DNA from: Artocarpus heterophyllus
Taxonomy: Eukaryota; Streptophyta; Magnoliopsida; Rosales; Moraceae
Reading direction: 5' to 3'
Assembly (NCBI GenBank): GCA_025403435.1
Contig: CM046348.1
Coordinates: 18,389,679-18,453,678, forward strand
Length of the DNA stretch: 64,000 bases
Shown: positions 1 to 11,701 of the stretch, in pieces
Numbering within the stretch: position 1 is the first letter of the stretch
How the letters are laid out: every line of letters begins with the position of its first letter
Position numbers and translations under genes: made by a program
Notes under the pieces: model-generated
Told to the model about the DNA's origin: nothing
The model's database searches: none
Seen by the model: only the letters and a program-made list of their open reading frames with translations

Positions 1-272
1 AACTAGCGCATCCCATGCTACCCTGAATGTATGCTTTATCCATAACTTCTTAAGGCTGTTCCCTTAATTTCCTCACTCCTATTGGTGCCAATCGATGCAG
101 TGCTATAGAAATCAAAGCGGTCCTTGGGTATGACTCGACACCAAACTCAATCTTTCGATGCGATGCTAATCCAGGTAACTCGTCGAGAAGACACCATCGA
201 ACTCATTAGCCACCGATGTTGTGGCATTTCTTTCTGTGGTATTAGACTCCTTCCTTAGATCCTAAAGACGCA

Positions 273-290
273 TGTATATATATATATATA
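273..290. repeat. (TA)n microsatellite
   Basis: A short run of TA dinucleotides lies in the gypsy remnant, between the RT and protease segments. Confidence 0.8.
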
Positions 291-1232
291 GCATTTTAGG
301 TTTCCTCGTACACCTAGACACTTTTTCATGAGTACTCACTCATTACTCGATCTTTACCACCTTGGGTAAATGACTGTTGTCCCCCTAATAATCACTAGAG
401 TTACCTCTCTAATGTGACAATCTATAGTTGCACCTTACCTAAACAAGCCGTCCATCCCTAAGATTAATTATAAGCACTCATGGGGATCATAATCAAAGTA
501 CTTCCTAGAGTCTCATCCCTAATCATTATCTTACAAGGTTTATATATATAATTCACACACACACCGGCCCTAGGGTGAGGTATTTACCAAGGGTTCCTCA
601 AATTCCTCTATTCCTAATTCCATGGTATGCATAAATGAACTTGAAACAAAAGAATAAATGGCACCAATATCAAAGAAAACTAAAACTAAGAACTAAGAGA
701 CTGAAACCGTACCATCAACTCTCACGTTGTTGGTCAAAGCAACTGAACTTCCTGAAGTCATGGCATGAACTCGAACTGGAACCTTTCCTTTTTCCACTAC
801 TAGCACTGCTACGTCCTGGGTCCATCGGCTGATACTATTGCGAAGAAAACTGATGAAACTAAAGCTAAGGGAGTTGTTGAGGTGGAGGTAAGGACTGAGG
901 TTAAGGCTAATGGCTTGCACCTTCCTTGGTCTGGAATCCTTGTTGAGCATTCCTTGCTGGGCAGCTCCTCTTGATGCTTCCTAGCTGCTGGTAGAAACGG
1001 TAATGATTGCTTCACTGCTGCTGGATAAATCGTTGCTCCCACTTTTATGATATCATGCCAATTCTTTACCTGAACTTGGCGATCATCACCTCTCCTATTG
1101 CTCTGCTGGGGTCTTCCTGATGTTCTCGCTTGGTCCTCACAGTAAAGAACGTAATATCTTCCTATCGATAAAGTTAACGACTCTAACTTACCAAAACTCC
1201 AAAGTTGCAAGGCCACTAGTTGCTATCGAATG

Positions 1233-1237
1233 GATAT
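1233..1237. repeat. Target site duplication, left copy (GATAT)
   Basis: GATAT directly precedes the 5' LTR and is repeated at 11697-11701 directly after the 3' LTR. A 5-bp duplication is what Ty3/gypsy integrases leave. The match is perfect. Confidence 0.95.
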
Positions 1238-1862
1238 TGTTGAGAGTAAGCTCGGCGCCGCCACCGAGGACACTAACTTTTGGTGGTCGGCAACTCAGTT
1301 CGGCAGACATAGGCTACCGCCCGACCTGACGACTTATGCTTCTTCCCGAGGTGCCTTCCATTTATCTGAGGGCACGCCGCCAAGAAGGCTGCCACCTTGG
1401 GGATGTACAGTAGCTCGGGTCGGGCCACGTTATTCATCATAATACGTCACTACCCATCCTTGTAGGCCAACACCAGGCAAACGTGCTGCCGTCCGATAGA
1501 GTCCAATCCATTGGACAATGGACGCGACACTTGTCACTTATTGCTTGATACACTTTGATGTGACACCTGGGTAATGGGCAAAACCCATCTTGCACCCGAT
1601 CCAGCTGGTGGCCTATAAATAGGATGCATTTATGACGTTTTAGAGAGAGAGACTTCCTTACACCTAATTAGCTGTCGACCTCTGCCGAGCAATACTTGCC
1701 TTGAGCATCGGAGAGCCCTTGTCTATTGACTAACCCCATTTCTCTGAATCATCCCTCTCGCAAGTACTCACTCCCGACCAGAGGCAAGCTTAAGAGGAGG
1801 TCAGAAGGTGTTCAGTCACACGTGGGTGTTGATCCGACGCCGGACAGCGGTAAGCATCAACA
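1238..1862 (+). repeat. 5' LTR of Tat element
   Basis: The 625-bp direct repeat pairs with 11072-11696. It starts TGTTGA and ends TCAACA, a perfect inverted terminal hexamer. It carries the TATA box at 1613-1622 and a GA run just downstream. Confidence 0.95.
1613..1622 (+). promoter_or_regulatory. LTR TATA box
   Basis: CTATAAATAG lies 375 bases into the LTR and would start the genomic RNA about 30 bases downstream. In the 3' LTR the same site reads CTATAAAGAG, one of the LTR differences. Confidence 0.75.
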
Positions 1863-1865
1863 TTT

Positions 1866-1884
1866 TGGCACTAGAAGGAGGGCC
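1866..1884 (+). other. Putative primer binding site of Tat element
   Basis: TGGCACTAGAAGGAGGGCC begins three bases after the LTR end. It has the TGG needed to pair with a tRNA CCA end. I could not assign the tRNA. Confidence 0.5.
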
Positions 1885-1927
1885 GAACGCGCCCCAATCC
1901 AAAGCTATTATACCTCGGATTTCCAAA

Positions 1928-4900
1928 ATGACAACACGAGGTAACGCAAGAGATAGTACCACCTGACGTCAGGAGTCGGGCGATGCCAGGCATAAGCAAC
2001 CGGCTGTAGAACGGCCCAGCGGTAGTCCTCGGACCACCAGATCTCGGTCCGAAGGGCAAGGAAGCGCGGCAAGAGCCGAGTCGGTGCAAGCCCGAGCTGC
2101 ACAAGATCCGATCCGGGAGCTCACAAATGCAGTTCAGATCTTAACTCGACAGCTTGCACAAGCTCAACAGCAAGCTACACCGGAACCGCCACCCCCCGCC
2201 CAGGTTGACCAGGTAGGGGGTCGGCATGAGCAGAGTGCCACCAATTGGGAGGATCGATCAGAGCAGTCTCCGGGATCCACCAGAGGGCCCCTGCTTGACA
2301 ATAGACTGGTTCGTGAACATCAGATGGGACGTCAACCACATCGTGTCCCTTCACCACAAGGTTCCAGAGCCTCAGTGTTTGATCGGCTCGGGTACCAAGG
2401 GATTAACAGAAATCGCCAAGGCGGAGCTGGAGGCCGTGCTGAGGGCAGAGTACCCTATCGGGTCAAACTACCCAAAGACACGAATAGTCGCCAGTTCCGG
2501 GTGCTGCAGCGATAGATCGATGAGATCCGCAATTGCAGGTTCGGTTTGGATGAGATCGGGGCTCAGGATCCACCCTTCCCGGATCACATAATGCGGGCAC
2601 CCATGCCGCCGAAGTTTAAGGTCCCACAAATCAAATCTTACGATGGGGCCACCGACGCGGATGAGCATGCCAAACTCTTTCACGGGCACATGCTGTTGCA
2701 GAATGCCAGTGATGCTACAATGTGCAAAGCTTTCTCACTCACCCTTACAGGCCCAGCTCGGCAGTGGTTCCGACGACTCGAACCAGGGTCGATTTCTTCT
2801 TTTGGGCATTTAACTGACGCCTTCTCCACCGCATTCTCTACAACCAGGACGCGGAGGTAAGAAATAACTTCCTTGTACACCGTCAAGCAGGGAGACGGCA
2901 GTGTCAGGGACTATGTCAACCGATTTACCCAGGCTGCTCTTGAGGTCAAGCACGTTGAAGACGAGACCCTCAAACATATTTTTGTAGGGGGCCTCCGAGA
3001 TGAGAAGCTGACCTGGTCCCTGGCCTTTGAGCAGCCAAACACGTTTCCACAAATGCTCGGGTACGCCCAAAGACATGCGGACGCTGCCGAGTACATGAAA
3101 AGCCGTCGGGAGGAGGCTGGCCCGAGCGGGACAAAAAAGGAAAAGAAGCAGAAAAAAGGGCCAGAGCAGGGCAGCGCCGAGCATGCGAAGAAGCAGAAGA
3201 AAGAGAAAGCTGATAAGCCGAAGGGGCCGACCGGCAAGTTCCAAAACTACACGCCCCTGGTGGCAACTATCGATGAGGTGCTCACCCAGGTCGGCGACAA
3301 GAATCTGTTGACACCGCCGCCCAAGCTTCGAGGCTTTAGGGCGAAGCATGACCAGTCAAAGTTTTGTAAATTCCATCAAGATGTGGGTCATACTACCCGA
3401 GAATGTATCCAGCTCAAGGACCAAATAGAAAGGTTGGTCCGAGAAGGTCTATTGCAGAAGTTTGCGGAGAAGGCCATAAACCTGAGGGCGACCTCTATAA
3501 GGAATGACTCGTCAGGCCTAGACGTACAAAGCCGACCCAGGATCGATAGTGGGAACGACCCGAAACCCCCAAATATCGTACATACGATACTTGGCGGGCC
3601 TGTCACCGGGGACACATCGAGTGGGCGGCGATCCTACGTCAGAGAGGCTCGGCGGGTCCAATAGGGTGACTTCATGAATGTGTCTGAGCACATCAATAAG
3701 ATATGCCGCCAAGAGGACACCCCGATCACCTTCACTAAGGAGGAAGCAGACCAGCTAATGCACCCCCGCAACGATGCCTTGGTTTGTGAATTGCCTATCG
3801 CCAACAATGTTGTACGGTGAGTCTTAATTGACAATGGTAGTTCGACGGACATCCTTTTTAAGCGGGCATTCGACAGGCTGAAGATCAGCAACGCGCCTTT
3901 AGTCTCGATCCGGACCCCACTTTTTGGTTTCGCAGGTGAGTGTGTCCAAGCAACCGGGAAGGTTAGTCTCCTGATAACTTTTGGAGAAGGTGCTGCCAGG
4001 GTCACTCGGGTGGTCGACTTTTTGGTTGTCAATAAACCCTCTTAGTATAACATCATCATCGGTCGGCTGACGCTGAACGGATTAAAGGCTGTGGTTTCGA
4101 CATATCACTTGGCAATGAAGTTCTCGACAGATGGTGGTGTTGGAGTAATCCGCTCGTCCCAGGCGGACTCTTGGGCTTGCTATGCAAACGCAGTCCGAGC
4201 AGCCTCAGCTTAGCAACAGGGAATCCTGGCCGTGTATTCGGTCGACGAGACCGACCTCCCAACCGATCCGACGCCGAAGATGCTCGCGGACCTAGACCCC
4301 AGGTTTCCCGAGGAAGAGGTAAGGGGTACCCCGGTCGAAGACCTAGTGCCGTTCTCCCTGGACCTCGAAAGGCCGGAACACACTGTCCAACTCGGGTCAC
4401 GGTTACAACCTGAGATCCGGGCCGACTTGGAATCCCTTCTTTCCGAGTACCGCGATGTTTTTGCATGGTCTCATGAGGACATGCCCGGCATAGATCCGAG
4501 CGTCATCAGCCATCGGCTTAACGTCCAACCTGGTCACAGGCCGGTGATACAAAAATGAAGAGCCTTCAACCCGGAGAGATATGTCGCGATAAACAATGAA
4601 GTCCAGAAACTACTGAAGGTTGGGTTTATTAGAGAGGTCAAATATCCAGAATGGTTGGCAAATGTCATCCTCGTCAAAAAGGCGAATGGCAAGTGGTAGG
4701 TCTGCATCGACTATACCGACCTGAACAAGACCTACCCCAAGGACTGCTTCCCACTTCCTCGGATAGACCAGCTCGTCGATGCCACAGCCAAACACGAGCT
4801 CCTAAGCTTTATGGACGCATACTTCGGATATAATCAGATAAGAATGGCCGAAGAGGACCAAATCAAAACCTCATTTGTTACTGACCAGGGCTTGTATTGC

Positions 4901-7594
4901 TACGTTGTAATGCCGTTTGGTCTCAAGAACGCCGGAGCTACCTATCAATGCCTCGTCAACAAAATGTTCGCTCGGCTGATCGGGAAAACTATGGAGGTCT
5001 ATGTGGATGACATGTTAGTAAAATCTATCCAAGTGAAGGACCACATAGCCGACCTCGGAGCTAGCTTTGACATTCGCCGGGAGTATGGGATGAAACTCAA
5101 CCTGACAAAATGCGCTTTTGGCATCGGCTCAGGCAAATTCCTCAGATTTTTGGTTAACCGACGAGGAATCGAAGTGAACCCGGTGAAAGCCCAAGCAATC
5201 ATAGACATGCATTCTCCTCGGACAGTGAAAGATGTGCAAAGGCTTACTGGCATGGTGGCCGCCTTATCAAGATTTGTCTCCCGGGCTACCGACAAGTGTC
5301 ACCCTTTCTTCAAGGCACTTAAGGGGAGGTTTGAGTGGAGCAGGGAGTGTGAGGATGCTTTCCAAAGCTTAAAAACTTACCTAGCCACACCCCCGCTCCT
5401 GTCCAAACCTTCACCCGGTGAGGTTTTAACTGCCTATTTAGCCGTCTCGGAGAAGGAAGTCAGCTCGGTGTTGATCCGAGATGAAGACGGGATTCAGAGA
5501 CCTGTCTACTATACCAGCCACGCGTTCCAAGGCACCGAGGAGCGCTATTCATCATTGGAGAAGCTGGCCTTCGCCTTAATAATATCAGTCCGGAAGCTAC
5601 GGCCGTATTACCAGGGCCATACCGTCAAGATTCTGACCAAGTTTCCTCTCCGGCAAGTTTTGCAGAGCCCAAAAATATTAGGGCGGATGGCCAAGTGGTC
5701 GGTCGAGTTGGGCCAGTATGATGTACATTTTGTGCCGAGAACAGCGATAAAGGCTCAAGTCCTGGCAGATTTTCTTGCCGAATTTACAGAGGCCGGAAAG
5801 GCTGCTCCCTTAGTCGAGAAATCACCCATTGAGGAGCCAGATACAGCTAGCTACAGTGAACAAGGCCTTTCCCCAGAGCTAAACCAAAAACTGCATGTCG
5901 ATGGCTCAACTTGCGTCGACAGGTCGGGGGCAGGCTTGATTTTAACAAGCCCCGACGGATATAAGGTCATTTATGCCCTTCGTTTCGACTTCAAAACCTC
6001 TAATAACGAAGTGGAGTATGAAGCTTTGTTGGCCAGACTACGAATTGCCTGAGACCTCAGAGTTGATCGGCTGACCATCTATAGTGACTCAATGCTAGTG
6101 GTGCAGCAAGTCACAGGAGGATTCCAGGCCCGAGCAGAATCGATGACGGCATATTTAAAAGAAGCGAAACGGTTGCTTGGACAATTCAAGTTCTACACTT
6201 TTGAACAAATCCCCCGGTCCGAGAACGTGGAAGCCTATGTCCTTGCCGGACTAGCCTCCGGGATAGGCGGAGTAGACCCGATGTCTGTTCCTATTGAAAG
6301 ACTCTCTGGACCAAGTATCAGTAAGGAGGTCATGAACCTGGTAGCCGAACCGAAATGCACATGGATGGACGCGATCATCCGATACCTGAACCTAGCCGAA
6401 TTACCCGACGACCGGGAAGAAGCACGTCGGATAAGTAACAGCTCGGCCCGGTATTCGATGATTGGGAAAAAGCTGTACCGACGCGGCTACACGACGCCAT
6501 GCCTAAGATGTTTGGATCCCCAGGAGGCCGAGTACTTAATGAAAGAGATTCATGAAGGCCTTTGTGGCAATCACTCCGGTGGACGCTCCTTGGCCCAGAA
6601 ATGCCTGCGACAGGGTTACTACTGGCCTACCATGCAGCAAGACTACGGGAGCTTTGCACGAAAATGCTTCAAATGCCAGCAATTTGCTAGGATGCTAGGT
6701 TCACACGCCGAGCCTCTAAATCTGGTGACTTCGGCGTGGCCATTTGAAAAATGGGCCATTGACTTAATCGGACCACTCCCTCCGGCTCGTTCGTAATTCA
6801 GATATTGTATCGTCGCCATAGACTATCTGACGAAATGGATCGAAGTCGAGCCTTGCACCAACATGACAGAAGCTAAGTGCAACAACTTTGTATGGAAAAA
6901 TATTGTTTGCCGGTTCAGAGTCCCGCACACTATCGTGACCGACAATGCCAAGCAGTTTGACTCCTCAGGTCTACGCCATCTGTGCGAGCAGCTCGGAATT
7001 AAGAAAGTCTTCTCCTCCCCGAGCTATCCGTAGAGTAACGGCCAGGTAGAAGCCGTGAACAAGACCATTAAAGACAATCTAAAGAAGAAGCTCGAGGGGC
7101 TTAAGGGTGCGTGGATCGACGAACTGCCCCAAGTGCTCTGGGCATACCGAACAACTACACGAGCTACAACTGGCGAGACACCGTTCTCCCTGGTTTATGG
7201 GGCAGAAGCCGTCATCCCAGCCGAGGTTGGATTACCGAGCTTGAGGGTCGAGCGATACAAAGAAAAACTGAATGAAAAGCTCATGATGACCGAGCTTGAC
7301 CTACTTGAAGAAAAAAGGAACCAGGCATCCATTCGTAATGCAGCCCGAAATCAGGTTGTAGCTTGGTATTACAACAAACGGGTTCAGCCGAGAAGCTTTA
7401 AAGTTGGTGACTTACTGATGAAGAAGGTCACGGTTCAACAACCCGGTCTCGGGTCCTTTGGTTTGAAATGGGAAGGTCCATTTAAAGTCGAAGGTATCGT
7501 GCGGCCAGGCACTTACAGGCTGACCGATACGGAGGGGAATCAGCTCGGGCATCCATGGAACGCCAGAACCCCAGCTCGGAAGACAGGATGTTGA
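1928..7594 (+). pseudogene. Tat gag-pol polyprotein, inactivated by stop codons
   Basis: One reading frame runs from ATG 1928 to TGA 7592 (about 1,889 codons) with no net frameshift but twelve premature stops, first bases at 1964, 2513, 2858, 3662, 3818, 4043, 4211, 4556, 4697, 6050, 6794 and 7031. Domains in order: gag (about 2600-3000); atypical knuckle FCKFHQDVGHTTREC (about 3360); aspartic protease DNGSSTDI (about 3830); reverse transcriptase with MEVYVDDM (about 4990); gypsy RNase H (about 5430-5700); second plant-type RNase H starting HVDGSTC (about 5890-6260); integrase zinc finger with HEGLCGNH and CFKC, then D (AIDLIGP), D (TDNAKQF) and E (NGQVEA). In the second RNase H the last catalytic Asp is Tyr (TAT 6236). 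The 1928 start is the first in-frame ATG after the binding site and is an inference. Confidence 0.9.
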
Positions 7595-8142
7595 CTCCCC
7601 ATCAAGGGAGTCATCCTCGTCAAACTGGACAGGGGGGCTAGTCAGTATATGTATCATGTCTGTCATGCAGACACCCTTAAGTTGCTCGGCACATCTATGT
7701 GCCCGATTAGTCCTATACTTGTAAAGTTTCTTTAAAACTTCAACAAGTCTATGGGGAGCAACAGGGTAAGGGTAGATATACGCCGTTTCTATTCTGTCCG
7801 ACCGAGACCAGAAACCTAAACTTGCTTGGATAACTAAGCAGAAATGGATAACTACTCGGAACAACCGAACAAAAGTCCTCGGATTAACTAAGGACAGAGG
7901 TACTCGGCTTAACCGAGTAGAATTGTACCATTTACCTCTGCTCGGACAACTGGTTCCCAGCCTGGGAACTCCCGAGAAGTATCTAACTTCAAAATTACGT
8001 GGGTTGTAAAATAAAACTACACGTAAGAAAAAGTGGATGCAAAACGGAAAAATATAAAATGTTTTAACTTTATTTACTAGGGAGGTACAAGAAAGTCGGG
8101 CACCTCCCAAGCCCAAATACAAAAAGGAAGAGAAAGAGAGGA
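7595..8142 (+). other. Tat 3' untranslated region with imperfect repeats
   Basis: This stretch between pol and the antisense gene has no supported coding. From about 7800 to 7960 it holds imperfect units built on CTCGGA(T/C)AAC and AACTAAG spaced about 25 bases apart, including the small hairpin CTCGGCTTAACCGAG. Such repeats in this region are known in Tat elements. Confidence 0.5.
7628..7640 (+). other. Internal polypurine-tract-like site
   Basis: GGACAGGGGGGCTAG shortly after the end of pol closely resembles the true tract before the 3' LTR (AACTGGGGGGCTAA, 11058-11071). It could be an additional plus-strand priming site or a duplicated relic. Confidence 0.4.
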
Positions 8143-10695
8143 TCAATTGGCCTGGGTCTCGTCACCGGCCTGGGTCTCGTCCCCCACCATGTTGCCGTCC
8201 TGGCCTCCCTCGGTAGCTTGCACATCCCCGTCGTCAACACTGTCCACAACGACGACCTCCTCCTCAACATCCCGTTGTTGCTCGGCCCCGCCCTGGTCTG
8301 GCTCGACAATGACCGACCAGTCGAATGCGGCCGCCTCGGGATGCTTTTCAATCAGATGGTCGCGGAGGTCAGCCATTTCGTCAAAGTAGAGGTCGGTGTA
8401 TTCAGGGGATGTCTTAAACTCCTCGACCGCAGCGGCTAGACGGTCGGGGAGCCCGGCTACAAATTGATGGTGCTCGGCTTACAGAGTTTCCAGCAGACCC
8501 TCTAGCCGTGCAGCTTTATCTTCCTGTCGAGCGGCCTTATCCTCCGCCTCCTTGAGCCGCCTCAGCATGTCCTCGGCCTCAGACTTTGCTTTTTGGGCCT
8601 CCTCCTTGGCCCAATCTAGCTCAATCTTCTTATCATTGAGCTCTTTGTCGGAGTCCAACTTCATCAGGAGGGTCTTCTTGTGCCTCTCTTTCTCCTTGTG
8701 GATCTCCCTCATCCCGATAGAGTGCACCATATGCACCATGGCACTTGACTGCGAGACACACAAGGGGTTAGTCCTCAGTAACATTATTACAAGTTTTGAA
8801 CTATTGATCAGCTCGGATACTTACTGAGGTAGTCACTCGGAGGGTCATGTTGCACAAGTCTTGGAAGTCCTCACCCCGGATGTTCATAAAGAAGTCATCC
8901 GGGGGAGCTACATCCCTGAGACGTTCGAGGAGCATGCCACGGTAGTCCGAGCGCCTTCTTTGCTGGTCCTCGGAAGAGCCGCGAGACGCCTCGTCTGCTC
9001 GGTCGACCTCTAACGAGGTCCTTCTCGGTTGTGGCGGTGGTAAAACTTGGACTGATGTGGAGGTTTGCCCGGTGGGTGTTGGGGGCTCGGGTGCCGGCGT
9101 CCGCTTGCGTTTTTTGCTACCTTCGACAACCTTGCCCTTGCCCTTCCTTTGAGTCGTCATCTGGGCAAGCCTGCCAGTGTTGGAGGTCGGTGCGGTCATT
9201 TCTGTGCAAAGAAAATCGAAGTCAAACGAAGGTCGAAATAAAAAACAAGGGAAAGGGTGATTATAAATAAAGTTTTAGGCTGACCTCCGATCCAGAGTTG
9301 GCCCGACGGGTACAGGAGCCTAATCACGCCCTCGAGGCCCTCATCGGCTACAGGTGGCCCCGCATCGAGGGAGCCACTGGACGAGTCCTCGATACTGGAC
9401 GATGAAGGCTCCCTCGTCGGCCACCCGGACCTAGAAGTACTCGGCCCTGGAAGATCTGCATCACTCAGACGGGCAACAGTAACCTGCCTGGTTTCCCGGG
9501 CAGGACGCATAGCTCGGGGAAGACTGTTGGACTCCCCAAACCAACCGTATCTGGACAGAGTGTCCTTTCTTAGAAGAAAGGACTATTGTCTGGACGACTC
9601 GGGCTTTTCGAACAGTTCGTCCACGACCTTTATTACGTGGCTCGGTGCCCAAGGGCGCTTGGTCCAAATGTGCCCCTGCTCAAATGACCTCGGCACCTGT
9701 TCATCCTCAGGGATAACTTCACCGGCTTGGGCTAAAAAGTTTCCCCCGACGTAAAACCATTCATACTTCCACAGCTTGTCCGAGTCGGGGTTGCCCAGAA
9801 TAAAGTCCTTTCTGAAGCCGGTGAAGTAGTACCAGCCGGACTGCTGAGGAAGCTTCTTCATCTTGAACACTTGCTTGAAAGCCTCCAACGGCATCTCAGT
9901 GCTCCGGTGGTACTTCCACAAAATGTACATCCCGATCAGCGACCTATAGCTATTCGGGTTTAATTGCGTTGGGCACACGTTAAAATCATTAAGTGCCCGA
10001 TGAAGATAACGGTGCAGTGGCAGACGCAGCCAGGCCTTGAAGAACTCGACGTAAAGTGTTATGAACCCCTCCGGCGCCTCTAAAGGTGAATCTCCCTCGC
10101 CGGGGACGACGAGATCCACATCGGCCGGAATACCATATTCGGCGTGTAGGGTCTCTAACCGTGACTCTGTAATCGCGCTCGTATATCCTGCCGCTGAGGT
10201 TTGCCCAGGACGGCTTATCCGATATGCTGTGACGCCCCGCACGCAGGTGGCCTGGACCTCCTGCTCCATCTCCGGCTGTTCTGCCCCTGTCTCCTCGGCT
10301 GCATGCTCCTCATCGGAGATATCAACCGTAATCACCCCCGCGATTTGGATGGGGGCCCCAGCACTCCGACCAAAGGTACTCAGAGCATCCTCATGGGCCC
10401 GAAACTCGGCTCTCTCCCCTGGAAAAACTTGGGAAGAGCCCGCTGTTGCCGCCCCTGTATAAGGGTCTTGTTCCCTGGATGGCCTGATAAGCTTGCGCCC
10501 GCCCAGCATATTTAAAAATTCCTGCTCGGGCACAGTGTGGGAATCGACCCTTAGGATCTGCTCCAGCCGACTGGCACCGTCCTGTTTTTGGGATGCCACC
10601 TCGGTGTCGGATTGGGTCGAAGAAGAGCTACTGCTCTCCTCGCTACTTTCCGACCATGAAACCTCCACGTTCTGTGAGTTAGACAAATCGCTCAT
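8143..10695 (-). pseudogene. Antisense Tat gene (aORF) with two introns, gypsy-type transposase domain
   Basis: This gene is transcribed opposite to gag-pol. Exon 1 runs 10695-9285, intron 1 9284-9202 (83 nt, GT..TTTGCACAG), exon 2 9201-8825, intron 2 8824-8749 (76 nt, donor GTAAGT, acceptor CTCGCAG), exon 3 8748-8143. Splicing joins the frame exactly at both introns. Exon 1 encodes a Ser/Glu-rich N-terminus and then the plant 'putative gypsy type transposon' domain (PF04195-like), with PEGFITLYVEFFKAWLRLPLH and later SGWYYFTGFR. Exon 2 is basic (KGKGKVVEGSKKRKR). Exon 3 is a predicted coiled coil, rich in Lys, Glu and Ala, with an acidic tail. Two in-frame stops (TAG 9585-9583, TAA 8481-8479) break this copy. 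Antisense genes are known in Tat elements; their function is not established. Confidence 0.8.
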
Positions 10696-10836
10696 TTTCG
10701 CTCGGAAAATTACCTGCTCGGGTTCTTGGTAGCTCGGATGATGTGATCTTCAGCTATACTACTCGAGCTCGGCAGCTAAAATTTTTCAGTCGAAAGATTT
10801 CTGGAAATGAAGTGCAAATTATGAAGAGGAGGGACC

Positions 10837-10846
10837 CTATTTATAG
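10837..10846 (-). promoter_or_regulatory. TATA box of antisense gene
   Basis: On the minus strand this reads CTATAAATAG, identical to the LTR TATA box. It lies about 145 bases before the antisense ATG at 10695, predicting a leader of about 110 bases. It supports an independent promoter for the antisense gene. Confidence 0.7.
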
Positions 10847-11057
10847 CCATTTTAAGAGGAAAATTCAAGTTTGAAAACCCAAAAGGCGCAATTAATACGC
10901 CTGATAGCCGCACAGACGGCCGCGACGCGACACGCGTCCCCCGTCTGAACCGCGTGTCTTTTCACCTCACCCCGCTTCTAAGTATCGCTTGGTCTTCTTC
11001 TTTTGAGCCGACCTCACCCACTCGGCATAGTCCACCCGGCCGAACACCGACCAGGTG

Positions 11058-11071
11058 AACTGGGGGGCTAA
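11058..11071 (+). other. Polypurine tract of Tat element
   Basis: AACTGGGGGGCTAA directly precedes the 3' LTR and is the expected plus-strand priming site. Confidence 0.75.
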
Positions 11072-11696
11072 TGTTGAGGGTAAGCTCAGCGTCGCCACCG
11101 AGGACACTAACTTTTGGTGGTCGGCAACTCAGTTCGGCAGACATAGGCTACCGCCCGACCCGACGACTTATGCTTCTTCCCGAGGTGCCTTCCATTTATC
11201 TGAGGGCACGCCCCCAAGAAGGCTGCCACCTCGGGGATGTACAGTAGCTCGGGCTGGGCCACGTTATTCATCATAATACGTCACTACCCATCCTTGTAGG
11301 CCAACACCAGGCAAACGTGCTGCCGTCCGATAGAGTCCAATCCATTGGACAATGGACGCGACACTTGTCACTTATTGCTTGATACACTTTGATGTGACAC
11401 CTGGGTAATGGGCAAAACCCATCTTGCACCCGATCCAGCTGGTGGCCTATAAAGAGGATGCATTTATGACGTTTTAGAGAGAGAGACTTCCTCACACCTA
11501 ATTAGCTGCCGACCTCTGCCGAGCAATACTTGCCTTGAGCATCGGAGAGCCCTTGTCTATTGACTAACCCCATTTCTCCGAATCATCCCTCTCGCAGGTA
11601 CTCACTCCCGACCAGGGGCAAGCTTAAGAGGAGGTCAGAAGGTGTTCAGTCACACGTGGGTGTTGATCCGACGCCAGACAGCGGTAAGCATCAACA
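11072..11696 (+). repeat. 3' LTR of Tat element
   Basis: The 625-bp repeat aligns with 1238-1862 without gaps and with 15 differences by hand count, 13 of them transitions. Confidence 0.95.
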
Positions 11697-11701
11697 GATA
11701 T
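11697..11701. repeat. Target site duplication, right copy (GATAT)
   Basis: This is the second copy of the 5-bp duplication flanking the Tat element; the outer gypsy gag resumes after it. Confidence 0.95.

Larger units (their letters stand above)
1..1237 (-). pseudogene. Gypsy gag-protease-RT remnant (outer element, distal part)
   Basis: This is a decayed Ty3/gypsy coding region read on the minus strand. From high to low coordinates it holds the end of gag (about 1237-1100, around residues LQLWSFGKLESLT), a zinc-knuckle area with KEC, the start of the protease (about 700-830, VRVHAMTSG then NVRVDGTV), and near the window edge (about 170-1) the start of reverse transcriptase (IEFGVESYPRTALIS, matching the usual IEFGIDLIPGTTPIS start). 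Stops and frameshifts break it throughout. Its gag continues at 11702 on the far side of the inserted Tat element. A homologous segment lies at 63405-64000. I infer one Del/Tekay-type element whose remaining part lies left of the window. Confidence 0.75.
1238..11696 (+). mobile_element. Complete Tat-lineage Ty3/gypsy LTR retrotransposon
   Basis: This 10.46-kb element has two 625-bp LTRs (TGTTGA at the start, TCAACA at the end), a 5-bp target duplication, a gag-pol frame, a long 3' region and an antisense gene. Placement in the Tat lineage (Retand/RIRE2-like) rests on a second, plant/archaeal-type RNase H after the gypsy RNase H, the gag C-terminal motif C-x2-H with GH and C, and the antisense gene between pol and the 3' LTR. 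By hand I count 15 differences between the LTRs (13 transitions, 2 transversions), about 97.6% identity, so insertion is fairly recent. The element is inserted in the gag of an older minus-strand gypsy element. Its proteins are broken by stops, so this copy is not autonomous. Confidence 0.95.

Noticed and set aside
2810..3349. 179-codon minus-strand open frame opposite gag
   Set aside because: Shadow of gag in GC-rich DNA; no domain, composition mirrors the Lys-rich gag.
7412..8146. 244-codon minus-strand open frame
   Set aside because: It overlaps the end of pol and the repeat-bearing 3' region and lacks any domain; the antisense gene ends at 8143 in its own frame.
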